Positions 37,784 to 49,387 of a stretch of 64,000 bases of DNA are shown here, one piece after another; the stretch's first letter is position 1, and every line of letters begins with the position of its first letter. The notes under the pieces are model-generated. The model saw only the letters and a list, made by a program, of their open reading frames with translations, ran no database searches and had not been told where the DNA came from. Location: contig JAKAGV010000005.1 in the NCBI GenBank assembly GCA_021815405.1, positions 124,001 to 188,000 of the forward strand. Direction: 5' to 3'. The translations under genes and the position numbers were made by a program. The stretch comes from Bacteroidota bacterium. Its GTDB lineage: Bacteria; Bacteroidota; Ignavibacteria; Ignavibacteriales; Ignavibacteriaceae.

Positions 37784-39316
37784 TTAATTAAATTGAGACT
37801 CTTCAAACACCTCAGCTTGGAAAGTAAAAAGCTGAGCATCCTGCCAATCGCCGGGAAGCAGCCCGGCTTTTCTGCAGAGGTTCTCAAGTAGTTCTTCGCG
37901 ATTCCAGTTCATCTCTGTAGCAACTTGAGGAAGAAAGACTGCTTGCCTTCCGTTCTTCTTGATAACCACACCGTCTCTTCCCAAAACGATTTCTGTATAA
38001 TTACTAATTGGCTTAGTAGGAGTAAGAACAGAAATTTCTATTTCTACTTTTTGAAATTCATTCCAAGTTAACGGATAGAATCGCTGGTCATTGAATGCAG
38101 ATTGAATAGCCATTGTGCCGATTACTTCGCAGAGCGGCATATCTTCTCTCATGTAACCGATGCAGCCGCGAAGCTCATCATTAATTCTTAAGGTGACAAA
38201 TGCGCCAAGATTTTTTTCAAGCATTGGACTGAAACCGCGGGCAAGTGGTAATGTCTCGGTTTCAAGATATTGTTTAATTGTTTTCCTTGCGAATGAAAGC
38301 ATTGCCTTTTTGTCGGAATCACTCAATTCAAATTTTGAGTCTTCAGGTTCTGTTTCCAACTTATTTTCCACTTTCCATAAAGTTTTTTTAGAAAAGACTA
38401 CCGCTCCATAGCCGACTACTTTCTGCTTATTACCAATTAAACTATTTCCGGAATTAGCATAGCTGGCTACCATGCCTTTTTCAGCTCCTAATTCTTTTAC
38501 TGCTGCAATAACAGCTACAATAGGTCCTTCGCCGCATGCGCAAGTAGCTAAACTTTTTATTCCCTCTTCCATTTGATTTTGAATTACAGACTTCAGTTTT
38601 TGCAAGCTTAGAGAACCGACAGCTTCCAATGTATTTTTATCAATGGTAACTGCATCTTGATAAAATGGATAATGCGATAAATCTGAGCTTGCAACAATTA
38701 AAGCGTTTTTATCTTTTATCAAGCTTGCAAGTGTTTTTCCAAATCGGATGCACATTTCATAATCCGGAGTACCGATTACTATGGGAAGAATTTTTGCTTT
38801 CGGAAATAAGTGTTGAATGAAGGGAAGCTGTACTTCTACCGAATGTTCTTTTTCATGAGCTTCTTCGTTATAAACACAATCGCTGCATGACTCGATTAAA
38901 GATTGGGCAAGTGATGTGTCAATCTCCGAAATTCCTAGCGGAGTCTGAAAACCATTTCCAGGATAGAGTCCTATCTTATTGAAATCGGCAGTTGTGTGGT
39001 TTGTTCCTAATATTATTACTAAATCGTAATTGAAATTCTTTGCCTGGTTATACGCGTCGGCAATTATTTGTCCGGCATAAATATAGCCGGCGTGAGGTGC
39101 TATCAGGGCAATTGGTTTATCTGTCTTAATCGATTCGGCATCGTTCAAGAAGTATTCAATTGATTTGGAAAGCTTCGTAGAATCAGCCGGATAAAATTGT
39201 CCGGCAAATGCAGGCTCACGGATTTTTCCCGGTGAATGTTGAGCGTTGCATTGAACGAATCCAGTCATGCTTAAAGTCATCATAATCATTACCATATAAA
39301 AATATTTTTTAATCAT
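37784..39316 (-). CDS. Exported MEMO-AMMECR1 fusion (AmmeMemoRadiSam system proteins B+A)
   Basis: The N-terminal half (about 32-310) is the MEMO domain, a dioxygenase-like metal-binding fold: FAGQFYPADS, the presumed ligands His75 (PHAGY) and His107 (GTNHT), and Cys261 (ACGEGPI). The C-terminal part (about 330-505) is AMMECR1 with GAFVTLRINDELRGCIGY (371-388) and WDAQLFTF-like WQDAQLFTFQ. The first 25 residues look like a signal peptide, MIKKYFYMVMIMMTLSMTGF followed by VQCNAQ, so the fusion is probably exported. These families always co-occur with a radical SAM enzyme, found 30 bp upstream. The molecular function of the system is not established. Confidence 0.93.
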   Translation of the reverse strand: MIKKYFYMVMIMMTLSMTGFVQCNAQHSPGKIREPAFAGQFYPADSTKLSKSIEYFLNDAESIKTDKPIALIAPHAGYIYAGQIIADAYNQAKNFNYDLVIILGTNHTTADFNKIGLYPGNGFQTPLGISEIDTSLAQSLIESCSDCVYNEEAHEKEHSVEVQLPFIQHLFPKAKILPIVIGTPDYEMCIRFGKTLASLIKDKNALIVASSDLSHYPFYQDAVTIDKNTLEAVGSLSLQKLKSVIQNQMEEGIKSLATCACGEGPIVAVIAAVKELGAEKGMVASYANSGNSLIGNKQKVVGYGAVVFSKKTLWKVENKLETEPEDSKFELSDSDKKAMLSFARKTIKQYLETETLPLARGFSPMLEKNLGAFVTLRINDELRGCIGYMREDMPLCEVIGTMAIQSAFNDQRFYPLTWNEFQKVEIEISVLTPTKPISNYTEIVLGRDGVVIKKNGRQAVFLPQVATEMNWNREELLENLCRKAGLLPGDWQDAQLFTFQAEVFEESQFN

Positions 39317-39345
39317 AATATTTTAATTGATGTTAAATCTAAAAT

Positions 39346-40599
39346 TTAATTCCATACTCCAGAGATTGTACTTTTACAGAAATCGCATTTTCCGTTTGTC
39401 AAATGCTTTTCAAGAATAAAGAAGTTAGAGCGCTTAATAATTTCTTTACCACAATTTGGGCAATAGGTATTGTTGTCTGAATGACCAGGAACATTTCCGA
39501 TATAAACAAAATGAATCCCTTTTTTCAATGCTATTTCTCTAGCTCGTTCAAGCGTTGATATTGGAGTGGGAGAAAGGTTTAGCATTTTATAGTCCGGATG
39601 AAAGCGTGTAAAATGAAGCGGTACATCAAATCCGATTTCGCCTGTAACCCAATCTGCTAAACTGTTAAGCATCTTATTGGAATCATTCAAAGTCGGAACA
39701 ACGAGGTTGACAATTTCCAAATGAATTTTGCTTCTGGAAATTTGTTTTATACTTCTTAATACCGGCTTTAATTCTGCACTACAGACATTCTTGTAAAAAT
39801 CTTCACTAAATCCTTTCAAATCAATCTTGATAGCGCTCAGTGTTTCACACATTTCTTCCAAAGGTTCAGGGTTCATAAATCCGCAGCTTATCATTACGCT
39901 TCTGATATTTTTTTTACGTGCCTGTCTTGCAATGTCGGTTAGGTATTCTGTAAAGACTGTAGGCTCATTGTAAGTAAACGCAATTACCGGAACGAATTCG
40001 GATGAAGCAGCATTAACTATATCATCCGGTTTAATAAATCTTGTCGAAAAGTCTTCTGGTTTTGCTTGAGAGATTTCCCAGTTCTGGCAGAACTTGCATG
40101 AAAGCGGACAACCGGCGGTTGCCAGAGAATAAGCTTGACTGCCTGGTAGGAAATGATAAAATGGTTTTTTCTCTATCGGATCGATGTGGATGGCAGCAGG
40201 ATGCCCATAAACAAGGCTCCGGAGCGTGCCGTTTATGTTCATTCTTGCTCTGCATTTTCCTCGTTCTCCGTTTTTAATAAGGCAGCCTTGTGCACAAAGA
40301 AGGCATTTAATTATTTCTTCACTATGCTGGTACCGGGTTAAAGAATTTGTTTCATCTTTTGTGTGGCAGCTTAAACAGTTGGAATTTTTTACAGATGTTG
40401 AAGTCCAGTATTTAGCGGCAGGAGCTTGTTGAATCAGTGATTCTTCAACAAATGAAGTTAAAAAAGAATTTACTTTGCTGCTGTTAATAGATTTCGCCGC
40501 TGGAAGATTTTTATAAATCAAACTACAGCCGCCGAAGAAAATCCCATATTTTGCGGCTTTCCTTACAAATTCGCGCCTTGAGATATTTTCATTGCTCAT
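39346..40599 (-). CDS. AmmeMemoRadiSam-system radical SAM enzyme with Tat signal and CxxCH
   Basis: This is a radical SAM protein related to pyruvate formate-lyase activating enzymes. The cluster motif CPLSCKFC gives Cys164, Cys168 and Cys171. C-terminal knuckles CPNC (380-383) and CDFC (405-408) fit the zinc-ribbon-like end of the family. Residues 8-12 form SRREF, a twin-arginine motif followed by a hydrophobic stretch (KYGIFFGGCSLIY), so it may be exported folded. A CxxCH motif (Cys75-His79) lies in the N-terminal extension, a possible covalent heme site; further CxxC residues at 99-102, 106 and 116 may hold another cluster. It heads a three-gene operon. A TTGACA-like element lies about 100 bp upstream. 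Confidence 0.93.
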   Translation of the reverse strand: MSNENISRREFVRKAAKYGIFFGGCSLIYKNLPAAKSINSSKVNSFLTSFVEESLIQQAPAAKYWTSTSVKNSNCLSCHTKDETNSLTRYQHSEEIIKCLLCAQGCLIKNGERGKCRARMNINGTLRSLVYGHPAAIHIDPIEKKPFYHFLPGSQAYSLATAGCPLSCKFCQNWEISQAKPEDFSTRFIKPDDIVNAASSEFVPVIAFTYNEPTVFTEYLTDIARQARKKNIRSVMISCGFMNPEPLEEMCETLSAIKIDLKGFSEDFYKNVCSAELKPVLRSIKQISRSKIHLEIVNLVVPTLNDSNKMLNSLADWVTGEIGFDVPLHFTRFHPDYKMLNLSPTPISTLERAREIALKKGIHFVYIGNVPGHSDNNTYCPNCGKEIIKRSNFFILEKHLTNGKCDFCKSTISGVWN

Positions 40600-40736
40600 A
40601 TACTTTCACCCGTTTAAGTAAACAAGACCGGACTTAAAACCTGCGCAGTTAACTATCTTGTTTTATTTCAATAATAATATTCAAAATCAAATTCAATTTG
40701 TCAAGATACTTTATTGAACTGCTTTAGCTGAAAAAT
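40600..40736. promoter_or_regulatory. Upstream region of the AmmeMemoRadiSam operon
   Basis: Minus-strand TTGACA (40699-40704) is followed after 19 bp by TATTATTATTG, a passable -10 region, about 70 bp before the radical SAM start codon. There is no conspicuous operator. It is the only candidate promoter seen for this operon. Confidence 0.4.
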
Positions 40737-40892
40737 TTATTTCTTAAATCCTTTTGATAACCCCGTCAACAGCACAAGAGCAGCAACAAAGATGCTTCCG
40801 CTTAAAACTGTATCAATAGTTTTAGTAAGTAATAGAACAGCAAGAACAATACAAACAGTCAGGAAAGTAATTCGCGCTGTTTTACCTTTCAT
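40737..40892 (-). CDS. 51-aa membrane microprotein
   Basis: A frame too short for routine calling starts with ATG at 40892 with AAAGGG seven bases upstream and encodes 51 residues: a basic start (MKGKTARITF), two hydrophobic segments (about 9-23 and 30-44) and a basic tail (GLSKGFKK). It may form a membrane hairpin. It sits 27 bp after the CDF transporter stop in the same direction, so it could be a transporter-associated small protein (inference). The good ribosome site, hydrophobic pattern and full-length frame support it. Confidence 0.6.
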   Translation of the reverse strand: MKGKTARITFLTVCIVLAVLLLTKTIDTVLSGSIFVAALVLLTGLSKGFKK

Positions 40893-40919
40893 AATTTGAC
40901 CCTTTAAAATAATAAGATA

Positions 40920-41792
40920 TTAATTTTCAGGTTCGGTATGTACCATTACCTTTGAATTGTTAACCTGTCTTTCAATCTCATCTTCAACCTTATGCGAAAT
41001 TTCGTGAGCTTCGTCGATGGTTAAGTTTTTATCAACGTGAATGTTCAATTCGATGAATTTCTTTGCACCTGATTCCCTAACCCGCAAGTCATGGTAATTT
41101 TTTACTTCCGGGATTTCACTCATTATTTTGTTGATTGATTCCATTACACCTTCAGGCGCTTTATCAGTTAACGCATCAAATGATTTTTTACCGAGCCTAT
41201 AACTGACGAACAAGACAATAAAAGCTACAATGATTGCTGCGATTGTATCTGCATAAAAGAAATCAAGCAGTGCGCCGGTTAAACCGGCAAGCACAACAAC
41301 AGAGCTCCAGATATCAGTTGAGAAGTGGAGTGCATCAGCTTCAAGAGCCTGGCTGTTATATTTTTTTGCAACCCTGTATAATGCCCGCGATCTTGAAAAG
41401 TCAATTATAATAGAAGTAAAGATTACAATAAAACTCCAAACGGTTACTTCAATATGAACATGGTGTTTAACAATCCTGTTTATGGCTTCGTAAATAATCC
41501 ATGCACATGTAATTAATAAAAGAAAAGTCTCGACGAGTGCCGAAAAATTTTCGAACTTTCCATGTCCGAAGTTATGCTCTCTATCTGCAGGATGATCTGA
41601 AATTCTGACTGTAAAGAAAGTCATTGCTGCTGCAATAAGATCCAGACCGGAATGCAGAGCTTCGGAAAGAATTCCGAGGCTGCCTGTCGATATTCCTATA
41701 ACAAGTTTGAAGGATGTAAGAAATATTGCAGCAATTACTGATGAAAGAGCAATTTTTTTCTTTTCTGATACCGCTTTGTGTGTCTTGCTCAT
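40920..41792 (-). CDS. Cation diffusion facilitator (CDF) metal transporter
   Basis: This is a Zn/Fe/Mn-type efflux transporter in the inner membrane. Six helices span about 15-215; metal-site motifs are LHSGLDLIAA (helix 2) and LHFSTDIWSS (helix 5). The sequence RISDHPADREHNFGHGKFENFSALVE is the conserved loop, and the cytoplasmic domain (about 215-290) ends with MVHTEPEN. The length of 290 is standard. Whether it exports zinc, iron or another metal cannot be read from sequence. The small 51-aa gene follows it. Confidence 0.93.
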   Translation of the reverse strand: MSKTHKAVSEKKKIALSSVIAAIFLTSFKLVIGISTGSLGILSEALHSGLDLIAAAMTFFTVRISDHPADREHNFGHGKFENFSALVETFLLLITCAWIIYEAINRIVKHHVHIEVTVWSFIVIFTSIIIDFSRSRALYRVAKKYNSQALEADALHFSTDIWSSVVVLAGLTGALLDFFYADTIAAIIVAFIVLFVSYRLGKKSFDALTDKAPEGVMESINKIMSEIPEVKNYHDLRVRESGAKKFIELNIHVDKNLTIDEAHEISHKVEDEIERQVNNSKVMVHTEPEN

Positions 41793-41946
41793 TGACTTAG
41801 CAAAATTAATTTTTAATAATAAAAGATTTTAAATTATGATCGATCTTCTTAAACAAAAAAGATTTCAGCATAGGGCTGAAAATTTAAAATCATATTATTT
41901 AAACTTATTCATATTAAAAATTTATTTCCAACATTAAAACCATAAT

Positions 41947-42594
41947 TTATTTAACAATTTTAAAATTGAAATTAGTGGTTTGTAATACGCCCATCAATCT
42001 TAGCCAGAGCGGCAAAATCATTTCCATTCCGCGTGCGGCAGTTATGTCTCCCAGATCGATAACGGATTTCCATCCGAACCATTCCTTTAATATTGATATT
42101 ACCTCGGACTTTGCTTCCTTATCATTGCCGCATACAAATACATCATGCTCGTCTTTAAGTAATGCTGGATTTACCATCAACTTGCAATTCATTGTGTTTA
42201 ACGCCTTTACTACTTTTATTTCGGGAAAAGTTTTTTGAATCTGCTCCCCGAGCGAGCTTGTATTGCAGATGGAAAGCGCAGGCGGCATTCCATTAGAAAA
42301 GTCAAGAGGATTGGCAACGTCTATTAGAATTTTACCATTAAGATTTTCTTTACCTGTGCGGTTCAATGCATCAAGTGAAGCAGTGCCGGCTGTGCAGTTA
42401 AACAGAATATTACCGTGGCCGGCTGCCTGGGCGAAAGTGCCGTGTGAAGCTCTTGACCCATTCTGCTTTTTCCATTCGACAGCCTTTTCATTGTTTGCAA
42501 TCCTTGAGCCAAGCATTACATCGTTGCCGAGCTGAACCAGCTTGCTGCCGATTGTTTGCCCGACAATCCCGGTACCTAAAATTCCAATATTCAT
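41947..42594 (-). CDS. NADPH-dependent F420-type oxidoreductase-like protein
   Basis: A Rossmann-fold oxidoreductase: MNIGILGTGIVGQTIGSKLVQLGNDVMLGSR is the dinucleotide site and its Arg32 in GSR suggests NADP(H). The fold resembles NADPH:F420 oxidoreductase and the 'NAD(P)-binding domain' group (IDVANPLDF, VKALNTMNCKLMVNP), but F420 itself need not be present: other bacteria use this family as DFR/F420-like reductases of unknown substrate. The length of 215 residues matches. It is a single gene flanked by non-coding DNA. Confidence 0.8.
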   Translation of the reverse strand: MNIGILGTGIVGQTIGSKLVQLGNDVMLGSRIANNEKAVEWKKQNGSRASHGTFAQAAGHGNILFNCTAGTASLDALNRTGKENLNGKILIDVANPLDFSNGMPPALSICNTSSLGEQIQKTFPEIKVVKALNTMNCKLMVNPALLKDEHDVFVCGNDKEAKSEVISILKEWFGWKSVIDLGDITAARGMEMILPLWLRLMGVLQTTNFNFKIVK

Positions 42595-42723
42595 TTTAAC
42601 CTCCGTAATAATAAAAAATTAAAACAACTCGGTATGATGATTTGTGTGGCTGAAAGTTCGTAAAATAAAATTAGAGTAACAAGGTTAGAATTATTTATAG
42701 AAATATTAATCCTGAAAAGTACT

Positions 42724-43071
42724 TTACTTCTTCTTCATTTCTATAAATGCTTCGTCAACGGTTTTGCATACTGGCAATACACGGTCCAGTTGAGTTATTT
42801 TAATAAGTGAATAAACTTTTTCGGAAGGAGCAGCAAGACTAATGTGACCATCGGATGCTTGTAAAATTCTGTTGGCAACAAGCAGTGCACTCAAACCGGA
42901 GCTATCGCAAGTTTCCACATCACTTAGATCAATAATCAGCTTGTTTACCCCTTCCACTTTAAGTAACAGTGTAAATTCTCCTTTTACCAAACCTGAGATA
43001 TTTGTGTCTAATCTTTTTTCATTCAGTTTAAAGATAGTTATATCCCCAATCCGCTTTATCTCAAAATTCAT
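42724..43071 (-). CDS. STAS-domain anti-sigma factor antagonist-like protein
   Basis: This 115-residue protein is a stand-alone STAS domain: IDLSDVETCDSSGLSALLVANRILQ carries the phosphorylatable Ser at the family position (D-S/T-S-G-L). Such proteins are phosphorylated by an SpoIIAB-type kinase to release or hold a regulator. No such kinase, PP2C phosphatase or sigma factor gene is in the vicinity. It is the last gene of the rodZ-ligA-hypothetical cluster, 9 bp after the preceding stop. Confidence 0.9.
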   Translation of the reverse strand: MNFEIKRIGDITIFKLNEKRLDTNISGLVKGEFTLLLKVEGVNKLIIDLSDVETCDSSGLSALLVANRILQASDGHISLAAPSEKVYSLIKITQLDRVLPVCKTVDEAFIEMKKK

Positions 43072-43080
43072 AATAATCTT

Positions 43081-45643
<2,563 letters not shown>

Positions 45644-46513
45644 TTAAAAATTTGGTGGTGTCTGCAAATATTTCAGTCCGGTACTGTCTATAGAAACATA
45701 CTTAACTTCATGCTTCCCACCTGTGAAGTTTAAAGGTTTGTTATTCAATTTAAATTGAATTGCTGAAGCATTTCCTACTATCATCTGATAATTCCTAAGC
45801 GCCTTTATATCTTTAAATGAATGTGGAAGCAAAGTATATTCAACAACTCTTGAACTATCCAAAAGTATTTTTACCCATGATGAATCATCTGTTTTAATAA
45901 GAAGCGAGAGGCTGTCGCCGGCTACAGTATTCGTTACATCGGCAGTCTGTGGTTTGGGAGTCGCTTGTTCAAAGCGGGGTTGGTTATCCTTTATAACTTC
46001 ATCATATGATTTTTCCGGGACTATTATTTCGGAACTGCTGTGTATAAATCCAAAGTAAATTATAAGAAATAAAATTATTATTCCGCCTGTTATACCAGCT
46101 ATGGTCATATTCTTCTTGTCAAACTTTGATGATTTCCCTGCTTCAGGACTTGGGGGAGTGTAAGCTTCATAACTGCGAGCAATAGGAGGAGTTTGAGCAG
46201 TCTTCGGTTTTGTTTCTTCCTTTTCTGATTTCTGCTTTTTTATTTCTTCTTCAATGTTTCCTAACTCATCATATTGCTTTCCATGCTTAGCTGCATCAAA
46301 CTTATTTAATGTGATCTGTTCGTTAAGTCCCACAGATTTAGCATATTCGCGGATAAAAGCTTTTATGTATATTTCAGGTAGGAAGGAAAAATTACCGTTT
46401 TCAATATTTTCCAGAAATTTAAAATCAATACGTGTTTTAGCCGCTATCTGCTGAAGCGAAATCTCATTTCTTTGACGTGCTTCTTTCAATTCGGCTGCAA
46501 ATTTATTTAGCAT
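45644..46513 (-). CDS. rodZ: RodZ-like HTH membrane protein
   Basis: RodZ-type proteins link MreB to the membrane for cell shape. An N-terminal HTH_25 domain (about 6-72, AAELKEARQRNEISLQQIAAKTRIDFKFLENIENGNF) is followed by a charged linker, one membrane helix (about 136-156, AGITGGIIILFLIIYFGFI), and a periplasmic C-terminal domain (about 190-289) of DUF4115 type (DDSSWVKILLDSSRVVEYTLLPHSFKDIKA). The length of 289 is normal. It heads the ligA cluster. Confidence 0.9.
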   Translation of the reverse strand: MLNKFAAELKEARQRNEISLQQIAAKTRIDFKFLENIENGNFSFLPEIYIKAFIREYAKSVGLNEQITLNKFDAAKHGKQYDELGNIEEEIKKQKSEKEETKPKTAQTPPIARSYEAYTPPSPEAGKSSKFDKKNMTIAGITGGIIILFLIIYFGFIHSSSEIIVPEKSYDEVIKDNQPRFEQATPKPQTADVTNTVAGDSLSLLIKTDDSSWVKILLDSSRVVEYTLLPHSFKDIKALRNYQMIVGNASAIQFKLNNKPLNFTGGKHEVKYVSIDSTGLKYLQTPPNF

Positions 46514-46644
46514 AATCCTACTATTTAAAAATATTATAGTTTAAATCTAATTATTATTGAAGTAAAATTTATAGGAGTTTGGTATAAAGGATAAGCAAAA
46601 TTATTTATGATCCATATACCTTAAACCCCTATGTCTTTAGGGCT

Positions 46645-48012
46645 TCAATTATCTTCCCTCAACAGTCGTGCAGCAAAAGCTCCATCCATATGATGAATAT
46701 GCGGGAGCGTTTGAATGCAATTGTTTTCATCCAGCAGTTCCTGAGAAAATTCTCCCGATGCTTCTTTGAGTTTAAACTGAGGATGAGAGGCAAGGAATTT
46801 TTTTACAATCTCAAAATTTTCTTCCGGCTCAATTGAACATGTGCTGTATACAATAATGCCGCCGGGTTTTACCAGGGTTGATGCTTTTTCGAGAAGCTCG
46901 TATTGAATCTCGGTAATCTTTCTGAGATCAAGAATATCTTTTTTCCATTTTATATCCGGTTTTTTAGACAACGTTCCTGTACCTGTGCATGGAACATCGG
47001 CTAATACACGATCAAATAATCCGTCATTATATTCTAATGCATTCACTTCAATTGTTTTGATGCTTTTAATCCCGAGGAGTTCTAAATTCCTTCGCATCAG
47101 CATCAGCCTGCTTTCATACCTATCTAAAGCAATAATTTCTCCATCATCATGAATAAGACCGGCAATATAAGAAGATTTACCTCCAGGTGCGGCACAAAGG
47201 TCCAATATTCTCATCCCCGGCTTAGGATCTAGTAGTCTGCAAGCCAGTCCTGCCCCCTCATCTTGAACATTAAAATATCCCTTAGAATAAAACTCCCATG
47301 CAGTAATGTTAGTTAAGTTTTGAAGCTTAAAAAATTCAGAAAGATATTTGCCTTGGATAAATTTCAAGTTTACTGAATTGAGCAATTGTTTGAATTCTTC
47401 CGGATTGGTTCTTAAAGCATTTATCTTCAAGGTCAAGAAAGGTTTTTCATTATTTGCAGCAAGCAGCTTTTCAGTTGCTTCTCTCCCGAATCTTTCCAAA
47501 TACCTCTTCACCATCCAGGAGGGATGAGAATAGAAAGCGCACAAATAACCCACAAGGTCATCATTAGGGTCAGGATACCTAATTGCATTTTTACTGCGTA
47601 TTATGTTCCTCAATATTGCGTTTGTTAAATCTGCCGGTCTCTGTCCTTGAAGCTTCTTAACAAACTCAACAGCCTCATTAACAATAGCATGGTCAGGAAT
47701 TCTATCAAGAAACATAATTTGGTAGAGAGCTACTCTTAATCCATTTTTCAAGTTAGGAATGGCTTTGGAAAACTGTCCCTTATAAAATCCGTTTAGTACC
47801 CAGTCAAGCCTTCCCATCCAGCGGATAACTCCATGAACAATTTCATAAAGCAGAGCCTTATCCTGCCCGCTTAATTCGCTGTTACGCATTTCGTTGTCTA
47901 ATAACTTTTCGAGATAAGCATCGGTCCGTTCAACGCGGTTTAGGATTTTTACTGCAAGCCCGCGGACTCCTTCATATAAATTTTCTATTTTGTGTTCTTC
48001 AAGTAGTGTCAT
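46645..48012 (-). CDS. rsmB: 16S rRNA (cytosine967-C5)-methyltransferase RsmB-like
   Basis: The N-terminal NusB-like RNA-binding domain (about 12-150, DKALLYEIVHGVIRWMGRLDWVL) is followed by a SAM methyltransferase with LDLCAAPGGKSSYIAGL, ADVPCTGTGTLSKKPDIKWK and VYSTCSIEPEEN, giving the two catalytic Cys of the m5C family. The length of 455 fits RsmB. The Shine-Dalgarno/start overlaps the stop of the upstream GlmU-like gene by 4 bp. Confidence 0.95.
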   Translation of the reverse strand: MTLLEEHKIENLYEGVRGLAVKILNRVERTDAYLEKLLDNEMRNSELSGQDKALLYEIVHGVIRWMGRLDWVLNGFYKGQFSKAIPNLKNGLRVALYQIMFLDRIPDHAIVNEAVEFVKKLQGQRPADLTNAILRNIIRSKNAIRYPDPNDDLVGYLCAFYSHPSWMVKRYLERFGREATEKLLAANNEKPFLTLKINALRTNPEEFKQLLNSVNLKFIQGKYLSEFFKLQNLTNITAWEFYSKGYFNVQDEGAGLACRLLDPKPGMRILDLCAAPGGKSSYIAGLIHDDGEIIALDRYESRLMLMRRNLELLGIKSIKTIEVNALEYNDGLFDRVLADVPCTGTGTLSKKPDIKWKKDILDLRKITEIQYELLEKASTLVKPGGIIVYSTCSIEPEENFEIVKKFLASHPQFKLKEASGEFSQELLDENNCIQTLPHIHHMDGAFAARLLREDN

Positions 48013-49268
48013 CCGATATTAAAACCTTTATTCGTCCTTTCCTTTTCGGTAACGGAGAAGATAAACTTGAAGATATTCTCTTCCGCATCACTCATTTTTT
48101 TCAATCTTCGTTCCATTACTTTTTTTGCAGTTACTATGCTTTTGTCGGCTTCATAAGTAATTAAATCATCACTTCCACCCCAACTGAAAGAAGGAATATA
48201 TTTTGCCGGAAAACCTGAGCCAAAGATGTTACATGAAAATCCCGCAATAGTACCTGTATTAAACATCGTGTTAATTGCGGTTTTTGAGTGGTCACCCATA
48301 ATCAAGCCCAGAAATTGCAAACCGGTATCAACAGTTGTTCCATTTAATTTAACTTTAATACTGCCATAATTATTCTTGAGATCGCTGCAATTGGTATCTG
48401 CACCAATGTTCACCCAGCTGCCGATGTAAGAGTGTCCGAGGTATCCAGCATGCTGTTTGTTTGAGTAAGGTAAAAACACCAAGTTCTCAACTTCACCGCC
48501 TATTTTGCACAGCTTTCCGATGCTGACATTCTTATATATTGTAGAGCAGCTTTTTATTAAAGATGATTCACCGATGTATGCGGGTCCTTCAATTACTGCG
48601 TTAGGAAAGATAATTGAATTTTTTCCTATAAATACCGGACCTTCGGAAGCATCAATTACTACACCGGGCTTTATCTGCGCACCTTCTTCAATTATTATAT
48701 TTTCTTTTTCAACAAAATGAACTCCGTCGGATATTTTGCCAGAAATTCTGTTTTTATTCAATGAAGAATAAAATTCAAAATCAGAAATCAACTCTTTTCC
48801 GTTCTGATAAATCAAATCCCAAATATATTGTGCAGTTTTTACCTCAACTAGTTCTACAGGTAATCCTGAGAATAATCTTTTATCTATTGGTACATTCAAT
48901 CGGCTTTTTAGCTCTTTAAGATTTTTGCCAGAAACATGAGCGGCAATAATTCTATCTCCATTTAGATATAGTTTATCGCTGTTATTAAGAGGGATGATAT
49001 TTGATAAGTCTTTCGAGGCAATTATACTTCCGTTGATGAAAAGACACTCATCATCTGAAATTTTATTTATCTCGATTCCAGGATTCAGAATTTCTTGAAG
49101 TGGCGCCAAATAAGTCCGGCAGTGAAGAGAATATTTTACTCCGGGATAAGAGCGCAGAATTTTTTCACGAAGTGTATTCTTACCGCAAACAAGCTCGAAG
49201 GTAGGACGGTAGAGGCTTAACGGCTCTAAATCTCCATACCGGTCATCTTCAAAAATGCAAAGCTGCAT
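48009..49268 (-). CDS. GlmU-family sugar nucleotidyltransferase-like protein (alternative GlmU)
   Basis: This 419-residue protein is the Bacteroidota-type GlmU family protein. The N-terminus (MQLCIFEDDRYGDLEPLSLYRPTFELVCGKNTLREKIL) is its hallmark and lacks the usual LAAGxGTRM nucleotide loop. The C-terminal half is a left-handed beta-helix with hexapeptides (VHFVEKENIIIEEGAQIKPGVVID..., IGSWVNIGADTNCSDLKNNYG). It probably takes part in UDP-GlcNAc or related sugar-nucleotide synthesis, but its activity is not established. Overlap with rsmB by 4 bp indicates coupling. A classical-looking GlmU relative is encoded at 24253-25761. Confidence 0.85.
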   Translation of the reverse strand: MQLCIFEDDRYGDLEPLSLYRPTFELVCGKNTLREKILRSYPGVKYSLHCRTYLAPLQEILNPGIEINKISDDECLFINGSIIASKDLSNIIPLNNSDKLYLNGDRIIAAHVSGKNLKELKSRLNVPIDKRLFSGLPVELVEVKTAQYIWDLIYQNGKELISDFEFYSSLNKNRISGKISDGVHFVEKENIIIEEGAQIKPGVVIDASEGPVFIGKNSIIFPNAVIEGPAYIGESSLIKSCSTIYKNVSIGKLCKIGGEVENLVFLPYSNKQHAGYLGHSYIGSWVNIGADTNCSDLKNNYGSIKVKLNGTTVDTGLQFLGLIMGDHSKTAINTMFNTGTIAGFSCNIFGSGFPAKYIPSFSWGGSDDLITYEADKSIVTAKKVMERRLKKMSDAEENIFKFIFSVTEKERTNKGFNIG

Positions 49269-49387
49269 AAGAAAACTTTCGAATTAATAATAGAAAATAT
49301 CTTTCAAATAATTTAATATTTTTTAAGGTTAGAATCTTTAGAGCCGTCTTTATCCTATTCAGAACTTTATTAGCATAAATTTAATAA

